Below the pieces are notes generated by a model. The model saw nothing but the letters and a program-made list of their open reading frames with translations. It did no database searches and was not told the origin of the DNA. From Ancylobacter pratisalsi (GTDB lineage Bacteria > Pseudomonadota > Alphaproteobacteria > Rhizobiales > Xanthobacteraceae), in contig NZ_CP048630.1 of NCBI RefSeq assembly GCF_010669125.1, forward strand, positions 868,001 through 932,000: 64,000 nucleotides of DNA. The letters are read 5' to 3'. Made by a program: the position numbers and the translations under genes. Shown in pieces: positions 17,393 through 25,785 of this stretch; positions within the stretch are counted from its first letter, which is position 1; each line of letters starts with the position of its first letter.

Positions 17393-18370
17393 TCACATCG
17401 CCAGCAGCGCCATCACCGCCAGCCCGAGCCCCGCGATCATCACCGCATCCGCGGCGCGGTAGAGCTTCAGCGCCCGGCGGATGTCGGCGGCGGTGCAGTC
17501 TCGCCGTCCGCCCTCGCCCATGACACCGTCGACGCTCATCACGCCGCCATACTGGCGCGGGCCGGCCAGGGCGAGCCCCAGCGCGCCGGCAAAGGCGGCT
17601 TCCGGCCAGCCGGCATTGGGCGAACGGTGGGCATGGGCATCGCGCCACACCGCCCTCCCGGCCGCCACCGGCGAGGCACCGGGCACGAACACCGCCCCCA
17701 AAACGATGAGCGCGCCGGAAAGCCGCGAGGCGGGAAGATTGACGAGATCGTCGAAGCGCGCCGAGGCCCAGCCGAAGTCGCCATGGCGCCGCGTGCGATG
17801 GCCGATCATGCTGTCGGCGGTATTCACGCCCTTATAGGCCGCCGCGCCGGCCAGCCCGCCCACCGCCATCCACAGCGCTGGCGCCACAATGCCATCGGAA
17901 AAATTCTCGGCGAGGCTCTCGATCGCCGCGCGTGCCACGCCGGCCTCGTCCAGCACCTCGGGGTCGCGGCCGACGATCTGCGATACCGCCGCCCGGCCCT
18001 CGGCCAGACCGCGCTCCAGCCCGTCCGCCACCCGCGCCACATGCTCGTAGAGGCTGCGCTGGGCCAGCAGCGAGGACCCCGCAAGTGCTGCAACAACAAG
18101 GCCCGCGGGCACCATGAGCGCAAGCGACTGTAGGAGCAGCCCGGCGCCTATCGTCACCACCAGCACGGTGGCGAGCGTCGCCATACCGTTCAGCCGCCGC
18201 TCGCGGGGCGGGTCGCCGTCGCGGTTGAGCGCGCGATCGAGCCACCCGATCAGCCGGCCGATCCACATCACCGGATGCCCGATCCGCGCCACCAGAATAT
18301 GAGGGTAGCCGAAGGCGGCCTCGAACAGCAGCGCGAGCAGGGTTAAACCGAGAGTAAGGTCGAGGGCCAT
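17393..18370 (-). CDS. cobD: Adenosylcobinamide-phosphate synthase (CobD/CbiB)
   Basis: This integral membrane enzyme (325 aa) attaches the aminopropanol arm to adenosylcobyric acid. It begins with a hydrophobic helix followed by the family signature GYPHILVARIGHPVMWIGRLI, then RRLNGMATLA, and later LAENFSDGIVAPALW and KGVNTADSMIGHR. The cobC gene that often accompanies cobD is not adjacent. It is convergent with cobQ and divergent from recQ, and no riboswitch precedes it. Confidence 0.94.
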   Translation of the reverse strand: MALDLTLGLTLLALLFEAAFGYPHILVARIGHPVMWIGRLIGWLDRALNRDGDPPRERRLNGMATLATVLVVTIGAGLLLQSLALMVPAGLVVAALAGSSLLAQRSLYEHVARVADGLERGLAEGRAAVSQIVGRDPEVLDEAGVARAAIESLAENFSDGIVAPALWMAVGGLAGAAAYKGVNTADSMIGHRTRRHGDFGWASARFDDLVNLPASRLSGALIVLGAVFVPGASPVAAGRAVWRDAHAHRSPNAGWPEAAFAGALGLALAGPRQYGGVMSVDGVMGEGGRRDCTAADIRRALKLYRAADAVMIAGLGLAVMALLAM

Positions 18371-18533
18371 CGCAGGTGATTCTGTCGGGAAGCAAACAGG
18401 CGGCGGGAAGCAGGCGGGCGGGTGCCGAATCCGCGTCTGCGGAACGGCCCACCCTTTCCTTAACCCGGCCGCGAGAGCAAGACCCGCGACGCGAACCGGC
18501 CCGAGACACGAACCAGAGCGTGACGTTCACCTG

Positions 18534-20369
18534 ATGAATATGGTTTCCCTCACTTCCAGCGTGCTGCCCCCCGCGATCGAGGCGGCCAAGCATGCCCGGC
18601 TCGCCGAGGTGTTCGGCTTCGACCGGTTCCGGCCGGGCCAGCAGGATGTCGTGGATACCGTGCTCGCCGGGGTTCCCACCCTCGCTGTCATGCCCACGGG
18701 CGCGGGCAAGTCGCTGTGCTACCAGCTGCCGGCGCTGGTGCTGGGTGGGCTCTCCATCGTCGTCTCCCCGCTGATCGCGCTGATGGACGACCAGGTGAAC
18801 GCGCTCAAGCTCCAGGGCGTCGCCGCCGAGGCCATTCATTCGGGCAAGCCGCGCGAGGACAATGTCGAGATCTGGCGGCGCGTGGCGCGCGGCGAGGTAA
18901 GCCTGCTCTACCTCGCCCCGGAGCGGCTGATGAGCGAGCGCATGCTCAGCGCCCTCGCCCGCCTGCCGCTGGGCCTCGTCGCGGTGGATGAGGCGCATTG
19001 CGTCTCGCAATGGGGCCACTCGTTCCGCGCCGAATATCTCCAGCTCGGCCGGCTCCGCGAGGTGTTCCCCGGCATTCCGCTGGTCGCGCTCACCGCCACC
19101 GCCGACCGCGCCACCCGCGACGACATCGTCGAGCGGCTGTTCGGCGGTCAGGCGCGGGTGTTCGTCTCCGGCTTCGACCGGCCCAACATCTTCATCGGCG
19201 TCGAGGACAAGAAGGACCCGGCGCGCCAGATCGAGAGTTTCGTCAGGGCGCGGCCGAACGTGTCCGGCATCGTCTACCGCATCTCGCGCAAGAAGGTGGA
19301 CGAGACCGCCGAACGCCTCCAGGCCGCCGGCGTGCGCGCCCTGCCCTATCACGCCGGCATGAGCCCCGAAGCGCGCGCGGCCAACCAGGAAGTGTTCCTC
19401 GCCGAGGACGGCGTGGTCATGGTCGCCACCGTCGCCTTCGGCATGGGCATCGACAAGTCGGATGTGCGCTACGTGCTGCACGCCGACGCGCCGGGCACGC
19501 TGGAAGCCTATTATCAGGAAATCGGCCGCGCCGGGCGCGACGGGGCGCCCGCCGAAGCGCTGCTGCTCTATTCGGCCGGCGACATCGCCACCAGGCGGCG
19601 TTTTCTCGACGAGGAGGCCTCCTCCCCGGAACGCAAGATGGTGGAGGCCCGGCGGCTCGATGCCATGGTGGGGTTCTGCGAGGCCGTCACCTGCCGGCGC
19701 GCGGTGCTGCTCGGCTATTTCGGCGAGCGCGCCAAGGCGTGCGGCGCGTGCGACGTCTGCCGCGATCCGCCCAAGGTGGTCGACGCCAGTCGCTCGGCCC
19801 AGCAGGTGCTGCGCCTGGTGCGCGCCAGCGGCGAGCGCTACGGCGCGGCCTATATCGCCAGCCTCGTCACCGGCCAGCGCAGCGATCAGGTCTGCGGCCG
19901 CGGGCATGACAAGCTCGCCGAGTTCGGCGCCGGCGCGGACAAGCCGGCGAGCGAGTGGCGCGCGCTGCTGCGCCAGCTCGTCGCCATCAATGCGCTGCAT
20001 GCCGACCCCCAGCGCTATGGCGCGCTCATGCTCACCGAGGCGGGCAACGCCATTCTCGGCGGCACCCGCACCTTCACCCTGCGCGCGCCGACCCGGCACA
20101 AGCGCGACCGGCACGCCCAGCGCGACGGCGCGGCCGAGCTGCCGCCCGCCGAGGCGGCCCTTCTCGGCAAGCTCAAGGCGCTGCGCCGCGAGCTGGCGGC
20201 GGAGCGCGGCGTGCCGGCCTATGTGATCTTCGCCGATCGCACGCTGGAGGAGATGGCGGTGGAGCACCCGCGCACCCGCACCGAGCTCTCGGGCGTCAAG
20301 GGCGTCGGCGCCGCCAAGCTGGAGGCGTTCGGCAGCGCGTTTCTTAGGATTCTCAAAGAATTCTCTTAA
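18534..20369 (+). CDS. recQ: ATP-dependent DNA helicase RecQ
   Basis: A 3'-5' DNA helicase of 611 aa used in recombination and repair. Domains in order are: DEAH helicase core with PTGAGKS at residues 54-60 and VDEAHCVSQWGHSFRAEY; motif VI QEIGRAGRDG; a zinc-binding RQC region with clustered cysteines (CGACDVC); and a C-terminal HRDC domain ending at the gene end. A second ATG two codons downstream is an alternative start. Its last codons include the first two of three ATTCTC repeats described separately. Confidence 0.96.
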   Translation: MNMVSLTSSVLPPAIEAAKHARLAEVFGFDRFRPGQQDVVDTVLAGVPTLAVMPTGAGKSLCYQLPALVLGGLSIVVSPLIALMDDQVNALKLQGVAAEAIHSGKPREDNVEIWRRVARGEVSLLYLAPERLMSERMLSALARLPLGLVAVDEAHCVSQWGHSFRAEYLQLGRLREVFPGIPLVALTATADRATRDDIVERLFGGQARVFVSGFDRPNIFIGVEDKKDPARQIESFVRARPNVSGIVYRISRKKVDETAERLQAAGVRALPYHAGMSPEARAANQEVFLAEDGVVMVATVAFGMGIDKSDVRYVLHADAPGTLEAYYQEIGRAGRDGAPAEALLLYSAGDIATRRRFLDEEASSPERKMVEARRLDAMVGFCEAVTCRRAVLLGYFGERAKACGACDVCRDPPKVVDASRSAQQVLRLVRASGERYGAAYIASLVTGQRSDQVCGRGHDKLAEFGAGADKPASEWRALLRQLVAINALHADPQRYGALMLTEAGNAILGGTRTFTLRAPTRHKRDRHAQRDGAAELPPAEAALLGKLKALRRELAAERGVPAYVIFADRTLEEMAVEHPRTRTELSGVKGVGAAKLEAFGSAFLRILKEFS

Positions 20370-20376
20370 TATTCTC
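20349..20376. repeat. Three ATTCTC direct repeats at exact 11-bp spacing
   Basis: ATTCTC occurs at 20349, 20360 and 20371, each separated by five bases, so the repeats face the same side of the helix. They overlap the last codons of recQ and sit about 120-150 bp before the MxaD-like gene. The stretch is strikingly AT-rich and is flanked by TTCTTAG (20341) and CTAAGAA (20376). Eleven-bp direct repeats are the typical binding format of OmpR/PhoB-type regulators. Confidence 0.5.
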
Positions 20377-20495
20377 TAAGAATACGATGCGACGATTTTC
20401 ACCTTTAGAAGAGTTCCCGAAAGGCGAATATCTCCCTAGACTGCGTGGCAACGGGTGGAAAACGCCCGGCATACACGAGTTCCGGGATGGAAACG

Positions 20496-21047
20496 ATGAA
20501 GCTCAAATTCCTTACCGCCGCGCTCGCGGCGACCGCCCTTGCTTTTGCCGTCGCTCCCCAGAAGGCTGAGGCCCATGGCCCGACCCGTCAGAAGGTCTCG
20601 GAGACCATCGAGATCAACGCCCCGCCGGAAAAGGTCTGGGCCGTGGTCTCCAATTTCCAGGATGCCGGCTGGATTCCCGTTGTTGCCAAGACCGAGGGCA
20701 CGGGCGGCAACGCGCCGGGCGCCAAGCGCACCCTCACGCTGAAGAACGGCGCGACGGTCAAGGAAGAGGTCGCCAAGCTTCAGCCGGAGCGGATGACCCT
20801 CATGTACCGGATCGACGAAGTCGACGTGAAGGTGCTGCCGGTCACCAACTATTCGTCCTGGCTGATCGTCAGTCCGGCCGATGACGGCAAGAAGTCCGAG
20901 GTCGAATGGAAGGGCGCGTTCTATCGCGGCTATCCCAACAACGATCCGCCGCCGGAGCTGAACGACGAGGCCGCGATCAAGGCCGTGACCGGGCTCTACA
21001 AGGCCGGCCTCGATGGCCTGAAGAAGCAGATCGAAGGCACCAACTGA
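20496..21047 (+). CDS. Secreted MxaD-like SRPBCC family protein
   Basis: A 183-aa protein with a signal peptide (MKLKFLTAALAATALAFAVA, with the likely cleavage site after KAEA) followed by a START/Bet v1-type (SRPBCC) domain beginning KVSETIEINAPPEKVWAVV. It resembles MxaD, a periplasmic protein of methanol-oxidation clusters that helps electron transfer from methanol dehydrogenase. No dehydrogenase or cytochrome gene is near, so the role here is open. The ATG at 20487 (three more residues) is an alternative start. A beta-propeller gene follows on the same strand after a perfect hairpin. Confidence 0.8.
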   Translation: MKLKFLTAALAATALAFAVAPQKAEAHGPTRQKVSETIEINAPPEKVWAVVSNFQDAGWIPVVAKTEGTGGNAPGAKRTLTLKNGATVKEEVAKLQPERMTLMYRIDEVDVKVLPVTNYSSWLIVSPADDGKKSEVEWKGAFYRGYPNNDPPPELNDEAAIKAVTGLYKAGLDGLKKQIEGTN

Positions 21048-21077
21048 GCGGTGCCGGCGCACGCCACGCAGCACGTG

Positions 21078-21102
21078 CATGACCGGATCGCATCCGGTCA
21101 TG
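21078..21102 (+). terminator. Perfect 11-bp stem-loop after the MxaD-like gene
   Basis: CATGACCGGAT and ATCCGGTCATG form an uninterrupted 11-bp stem with a CGC loop, 31 bp after the stop codon. There is no T-run, so it could be a weak or Rho-assisted terminator or a 3' stabilising hairpin. It argues that the next gene starts downstream of it. Confidence 0.5.
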
Positions 21103-21236
21103 ACGGCCATCCGGGGCCCGGGCGGACGACCCGGGCGCCATCACACCCAGACCGCGCGCGGATTTCCACGCCGCGGGCGGCAGAGCGGAACCGGGCGTAT
21201 TCCCCACGCGGAAGAGGACTTCCGGTAGCCCTTGCG

Positions 21237-22166
21237 ATGGCCGCCGCGCTCCTGCTCGCGCCCCATCCCGCCCGTGCCGACGAGGCGTTCGTCACCTCGC
21301 AGCCGGCGAACATGCTGTCCATCGTCGACCTGCCGACCCGCGCGGTGGTGGCGCAGATCCCGATCCCCGGCAAGCCGGCCGGCATCGCCGTCTCACCCGA
21401 TGGCGCCCGCGCCTTCGTCACCTCGCCGGACGGCAAGACCCTCACCATCATAGACGCCGCCACGCGCACGGTGACGCACCGGGTGGATGTCGGCGGCGGG
21501 CCGCTCGGCGTCGCGGTCCATCCTTCCGGCAGCCCGGCCTATGTCGCGGACTGGTATCAGCACCGCATCATCGCGGTGGACGCCGCCAGCGGGGCGATCC
21601 TCGGCGCGGTGAAGGTCGGCGATTCCCCTTCCGGCCTCGCGGTCACGCCGGACGGGCGGCTTTTGATCTCCGCCGACCGCGATTCCAACCAGGTCAGCCT
21701 CGTCGACACCGCCAGCCTCACCCGCGTCGCGACCATCCCCGTCGGCACCCGTCCCTTCGGCGTCACCATCGATGCGCAGGGCACGCGCGCCTACACCGCG
21801 AACGTGGTCTCGAACGACGTCACCATCATCGACATCCCGGCCCGAAAGGTGGTCGCCACCGTGAAGGTGGGCGATCACCCCTATGGCGTGGCGCTGGCGC
21901 AGGGGCGGGCCTTCAGCACCGACCAGTATGCCTCCACCGTCACCGTCTTCGATCTCGCCAGCCTGAAACAGGTCGCGACCATTGATGTCGGGGACTATCC
22001 CGAAGGCATAGAGGCCAGCCGCGACGGCGCCTTCGTCTATGTCGCCAACTGGGAAACCAACACGCTCAGCGTGATCGATGCCAGGACCTTGAAGCTCGTC
22101 GCCGATATCGACGTCGCCGATGGGCCCCGGGCCTTCGGGGCGTTCATTCGTGAAACCCCTCCCTAG
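21237..22166 (+). CDS. YVTN/YncE-type beta-propeller protein, probably periplasmic
   Basis: The product (309 aa from the ATG) is a seven-bladed-type repeat protein. Blades recur about every 40 residues with the pattern (V/I)G-x-x-P-x-G-(V/I)A-x-x-x-D-G-x-x-A(Y/F)V. Such proteins are secreted or periplasmic; some are linked to PQQ-dependent catabolism. Start choice is awkward. The ATG leaves only ALLLAPHPARA as export signal, while the frame upstream encodes a better signal region (RGRGLPVALAMAAALLL) but offers only GTG starts at 21051 and 21075, far upstream and before the hairpin. No cysteine haem motif is present. It pairs with the MxaD-like gene. Confidence 0.75.
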   Translation: MAAALLLAPHPARADEAFVTSQPANMLSIVDLPTRAVVAQIPIPGKPAGIAVSPDGARAFVTSPDGKTLTIIDAATRTVTHRVDVGGGPLGVAVHPSGSPAYVADWYQHRIIAVDAASGAILGAVKVGDSPSGLAVTPDGRLLISADRDSNQVSLVDTASLTRVATIPVGTRPFGVTIDAQGTRAYTANVVSNDVTIIDIPARKVVATVKVGDHPYGVALAQGRAFSTDQYASTVTVFDLASLKQVATIDVGDYPEGIEASRDGAFVYVANWETNTLSVIDARTLKLVADIDVADGPRAFGAFIRETPP

Positions 22167-22234
22167 CTGCCTCCCCCTGCCCATGGCATGACAGGACAAG
22201 ACAGCCCCGCTGTGGGGCAATGAAAGGCTTCGCA

Positions 22235-22873
22235 ATGGACGAGGAATTCTGGCACGGCAAATGGACCCGCAACGAGATCGCGTTCCATGAGGCCGAGACC
22301 AACCCGCTGCTGCTGCGCCATTTTTCCGCGCTCAGCCACGCGCCCGACGCCCGCGTTTTCGTGCCGCTGTGCGGCAAGAGCCGGGATATCCACTGGCTGC
22401 TGGCGCAGGGCTTCAGCGTCGTCGGCGCCGAACTGAGCCGCCTCGCCGTCGAGCAGCTCTTCGCCGATCTCGGCCTGACCCCGCAAATATCCGACCATGG
22501 CGCACTGGAGCGCTTCGAGGCGGGCCGGCTCACCGTCTTCGTCGGCAATTTCTTCGATCTCGACCACCCGACGCTCGGCAAGGTGGACGTGGTCTATGAC
22601 CGGGCCGCGCTCGTCGCCCTGCCCGAGCCGCTGCGCGATCGCTACGCCGCCCATCTCGCCGCGCTCACCGCACACGCGCCCCAGCTCCTGATCACGCTGG
22701 AATATGATCCCTCGCAGGCCATCGGCCCGCCCTTCTCGGTGTCGGAACACGAGGTTCGCCGCCACTATGGCGCCGCCTACCACGTCGCCTGCGCCGAGAC
22801 GCATGAGCTGAAGGGCGGCCTCAAGGGCGTCCACCCGGCGCATGAGAGCGCCTGGCTCCTGACGCACCGCTGA
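22235..22873 (+). CDS. tpm: Thiopurine S-methyltransferase family protein
   Basis: A SAM-dependent methyltransferase of 212 aa. The N-terminus MDEEFWHGKWTRNEIAFHE, the substrate/SAM segment FVPLCGKSRDIHWLL, VVGAELSRLAVEQ and VYDRAALVALP are the standard TPMT order. In bacteria members methylate thiols, selenium or tellurium oxyanions; the substrate here is unknown. The ATG at 22235 has AAAGG seven bases upstream and matches family starts better than the ATG five codons earlier. It converges with cysA across 23 bp. Confidence 0.88.
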   Translation: MDEEFWHGKWTRNEIAFHEAETNPLLLRHFSALSHAPDARVFVPLCGKSRDIHWLLAQGFSVVGAELSRLAVEQLFADLGLTPQISDHGALERFEAGRLTVFVGNFFDLDHPTLGKVDVVYDRAALVALPEPLRDRYAAHLAALTAHAPQLLITLEYDPSQAIGPPFSVSEHEVRRHYGAAYHVACAETHELKGGLKGVHPAHESAWLLTHR

Positions 22874-22896
22874 GGCGCCGGCGGCCGGCAGCGACG

Positions 22897-23997
22897 TCAG
22901 ATCGCGTAGTCGCCCGGCTGCTGGGGCGGCGGCGGGCGGCAGTCGACGCCCGGCCCGCCGGAGGCGAACAGGCGGGCGCGGTCGAGCCGCACCGCCACCT
23001 TCTCGCCGATCGGCACCCGCACCGTCGGCGCGATATCGGCCTCGAACAGCGCATTGCCGACCTCGACCTCAACCCTGCGGATCGCGCCATGGCGGCGGAA
23101 GGCGCGCACCTCGCCCTTCAGCCCCGGCGTGCCCGGCAGGCCGAGCGAGATGTCGTGCGGGCGCACATAGAGCAGGCCCGGTCCGTCAGGCACCTCTGCG
23201 GTCGCGGCGGCGATCGCGGTGGAGCCGGCAACGACGACCCCGCCCTTCACATCCACCTCGATGCGGCTGGACTCGCCCATGAAGCCGAACACCGCCGCCG
23301 TTGCGGGGCGGTCGTAGACATCATCGGGCGTGCCCACCTGTTCGATCCGGCCCTTGCCCATCACCACGACCCGATCAGCCAGCTCCAGCGCCTCCTCCTG
23401 GTCGTGGGTCACGAACAGCGTGGTGTGGCCAGTGCGGTCGTGCAGCTCGCGCAACCATTTGCGCAGTTCCTTGCGCACCAGCGCGTCGAGCGCGCCGAAC
23501 GGCTCGTCGAGCAGCAGCACGCGGGGTTCGATGGCGAGCGCCCGGGCCAGCGCGACGCGCTGGCGCTGCCCGCCGGAAAGCTGGGCCGGAAAACGGCCGC
23601 CAAAGGCTTCAAGCTGCACCAGCGCCAGCAGGTCCGCGACACGTGTGCGGATCTCCGCCTCGGAGGGGCGCTGCGCGCGGGGGCGGGAGCGCAGCCCGAA
23701 AGCCACATTCTCAGCCACGGTCATGTGGCGGAAAAGCGCATAGTTCTGGAACACGAAGCCGATGCCGCGCTGACGCACCGGCACGGACAGCGCGTCTTCG
23801 CCGTCGAACAGCACGCGCCCGGCACTCGGCTGCTCCAGCCCGGCCACGATGCGCAGTAAGGTCGTCTTACCCGAACCCGAGGGGCCGAGCAGGGCCACAA
23901 GCTCGCTCGGCGCCACATCGAGCGAGATGTCCGCAAGCGCCGGCGTGCCGTTGCCGAACGACTTGCCGACCTCTTGGATGGTGACGGCCACGGTCAT
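22897..23997 (-). CDS. cysA: Sulfate/thiosulfate ABC transporter ATP-binding protein (CysA-type)
   Basis: An ABC ATPase of 366 aa. The Walker A is [13 protein letters not shown], the Q-loop [20 protein letters not shown], the signature [16 protein letters not shown], and the Walker [13 protein letters not shown], with a switch His in VTHDQEEA. The [13 protein letters not shown] and [17 protein letters not shown] forms are those of CysA, and a TOBE-type C-terminal domain follows. The start ATG has GAGAG upstream. No cysT/cysW permease or sulfate-binding protein gene is present, so it is an orphan component, with an AT-rich promoter region in front. Confidence 0.88.
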   Translation of the reverse strand: MTVAVTIQEVGKSFGNGTPALADISLDVAPSELVALLGPSGSGKTTLLRIVAGLEQPSAGRVLFDGEDALSVPVRQRGIGFVFQNYALFRHMTVAENVAFGLRSRPRAQRPSEAEIRTRVADLLALVQLEAFGGRFPAQLSGGQRQRVALARALAIEPRVLLLDEPFGALDALVRKELRKWLRELHDRTGHTTLFVTHDQEEALELADRVVVMGKGRIEQVGTPDDVYDRPATAAVFGFMGESSRIEVDVKGGVVVAGSTAIAAATAEVPDGPGLLYVRPHDISLGLPGTPGLKGEVRAFRRHGAIRRVEVEVGNALFEADIAPTVRVPIGEKVAVRLDRARLFASGGPGVDCRPPPPQQPGDYAI

Positions 23998-24025
23998 GAA
24001 ACCACTCTCATTTGATGTAATAAAT

Positions 24026-24045
24026 GATATTATCCGTAGAATATC
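24026..24045. promoter_or_regulatory. AT-rich inverted repeat in the cysA/GNAT divergent promoter
   Basis: GATATT and AATATC form a perfect 6-bp inverted repeat around eight bases, 29 bp before the cysA start. The surrounding 50 bp are strongly AT-rich in an otherwise GC-rich region. It is a candidate operator; the regulator is unknown. Confidence 0.4.
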
Positions 24046-24136
24046 TGAAAATAGCCGTCTGTGAACCCTCTCCCGCGCACCGACGGCAGGCACGGGGGCC
24101 CTGTGGGCCCCATCCGCTGGCGTGATATAGGCCATC

Positions 24137-24805
24137 ATGCCCACCACTGGCCAGCACACCTCAGGCATTGCGATGACCGCTTCAAACCTCCCGGCCGATG
24201 CGTCGCCCACGCTCAATCTCAACGGCTACACCGCCCTGCCGCCGGGCAAGATCGCGGCGATCGTCACCATGCTGGAGATGACGGCCCGGCCGCCCGCCCT
24301 GCCGGAGAAGGCGGATCATGGACTGTCGCTGACGCGCGTCGAAGCGCCCGCTCCGGCGTGGTACCGCGCGCTTTTCCGTCGTATTGGCGAGCCGTGGCTG
24401 TGGTTTTCAAGGCTCAGGCAGAGTGACGCCGAGCTTGGCGCCCTGCTGGCGGATCCGGGCACCCACGTTTACGTGCTCACGCGCGGGGGCGACGAGATCG
24501 GCCTGGTGGAACTCGATTTCCGTCAGCCGGGCGAGGTGGAACTGGCCTTCTTCGGCGTGGTGCCCGAACGGGTCGGCAGCGGCGCCGGCAGCTTCATGAT
24601 GAACCGCGCCCTTGCGCTGGCCTGGGCCAGCGCGCCGCGCCGGGTGCACGTGCACACCTGCACCCTCGATTCACAGGGGGCGGTCGCCTTCTATATGCGC
24701 GCTGGGTTCCGCCCCTATGAGCGTCTCATCGAGGTGGCGGACGACCCGCGCCTGTCGGGCCTGCTGGCGGCCGACGCCGCCCCGCACGCGCCACTGCTCG
24801 ACTGA
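24137..24805 (+). CDS. GNAT family N-acetyltransferase
   Basis: A 222-aa protein whose C-terminal two thirds show the GNAT fold: a central [24 protein letters not shown] strand pair, an acetyl-CoA loop ([14 protein letters not shown]), and the late [19 protein letters not shown] motif typical of acetyltransferases of the GNAT_2 type. The substrate is unknown. An ATG 12 codons downstream (24173) is an alternative start. It is divergent from cysA and convergent with fliJ. Confidence 0.82.
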   Translation: MPTTGQHTSGIAMTASNLPADASPTLNLNGYTALPPGKIAAIVTMLEMTARPPALPEKADHGLSLTRVEAPAPAWYRALFRRIGEPWLWFSRLRQSDAELGALLADPGTHVYVLTRGGDEIGLVELDFRQPGEVELAFFGVVPERVGSGAGSFMMNRALALAWASAPRRVHVHTCTLDSQGAVAFYMRAGFRPYERLIEVADDPRLSGLLAADAAPHAPLLD

Positions 24806-24856
24806 GGACGTCGCCGCGCGGGCCGCGAACGCCGCCTGCGGGGGCTGCGGACCGTC

Positions 24857-25258
24857 TCAGGCCCCAAGGACCGCGCGGGCACGGCCAGCGGCCTGGCGCG
24901 GGGGAATGTTGTCCACAGGGCTCTCGGCGCGCTCGCGCTCGCTCAGCGCCTCGACCTTCTTCAGTTCATCGAGGGCAAGATCCAGCACCGCCTGCGCGTC
25001 GTCGAGCTGGCCTTTCAGCTCGTCGGCCGAACGGCGCAGGTTGTCCCGCCGGGTGGCCGCGGCGCGGGCATAGGTGGAATAGGCAAAGTGCTGGGTGTCC
25101 ACGATACCGGAGCGCTGCTCCTCGGACTCGATTTCACGGTCGAGATCGCGCGCCATCCGGTCGAAATCCGCAATCATGGTCTGGATCTGGACGAGGTGAC
25201 GGCGCTTCTCTTCCGCCTGGAACCGCTTGAGGCGGACGATGGTATCAAGCGACTTCAT
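24857..25258 (-). CDS. fliJ: Flagellar export protein FliJ
   Basis: A 133-aa, almost wholly helical and charged protein that starts MKSLDTIVRLKRFQAEEKRR and keeps a coiled-coil pattern through the LDDAQAVLDLALDELKKVE segment. This is the alphaproteobacterial FliJ pattern, the stalk/chaperone of the flagellar type III export ATPase. fliI, its usual neighbour, is not downstream; the gene instead faces the GNAT gene. It is divergent from ctrA, a pairing often seen in this group. The upstream frame extension is antisense to the promoter and was dropped. Confidence 0.82.
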   Translation of the reverse strand: MKSLDTIVRLKRFQAEEKRRHLVQIQTMIADFDRMARDLDREIESEEQRSGIVDTQHFAYSTYARAAATRRDNLRRSADELKGQLDDAQAVLDLALDELKKVEALSERERAESPVDNIPPRQAAGRARAVLGA

Positions 25259-25785
25259 GACCGGCGTTACTCCTGCTCGGGCCGTAGGCGCTCCTGCCGA
25301 CAGGGCAAGTGACACGCACGGCTTCGGGCCGCCCTTACGCGGCGGCATCCGCATGATCGCGGACAGATGTTGCCGCTTCCTTACCCTTTGCCACCGAAAG
25401 GTACCGCAAGAGGGAGAATCCGCGACTCTTCAAGGCGATGGAAACGATTTGTTTACCGGCCTCGTTAATGATCACCACATCGTCCGGTGTGGACAGTCGG
25501 CTGACGCCAAAAGCGGAGTCGACTGACTCACTTATAGGTACATCTTAACGTTCGATCTTAGCAGTTCGGTTCGGCATTTCTGTTTCTCTACCAGTCCCTT
25601 GTGGGAAGACTCGAATAAAATTCGTGTCCACCGCTTGTGCACGGGAATCAGATTTTGTTACCCCTAATGCACGGAAGAACGAATCGGTGTGCCGGGCCGG
25701 GCGCGGGGTGGGGTCACGCTCGGTACGGGAGTTGTCCGATTGAGCGCTGAAACCCCCGGGGCCATGGCGAGGGAAGGGGATTGGC
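25259..25785. promoter_or_regulatory. ctrA/fliJ divergent control region with seven GANTC sites
   Basis: This 527-bp gap holds no gene. It contains GANTC, the CcrM methylation site, at 25416, 25424, 25516, 25525, 25608, 25645 and 25681, in three tight groups spanning 270 bp. The stretch 25530-25680 is AT-richer than the rest of the window. In Caulobacter, ctrA transcription depends on GANTC methylation state. TTAA half-sites occur at 25464 and 25545, but no clean TTAA-N7-TTAA CtrA box was found. Confidence 0.65.

Noticed and set aside
17832..20267. 811-codon minus-strand open frame over recQ and cobD
   Set aside because: It runs antisense to recQ and out of frame through cobD; composition is His/Arg/Gly-rich and no motif is present.
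25545..25561. Possible CtrA box in the ctrA promoter
   Set aside because: The half-sites read TTAA-N9-TTAG, not TTAA-N7-TTAA, so it does not meet the consensus.
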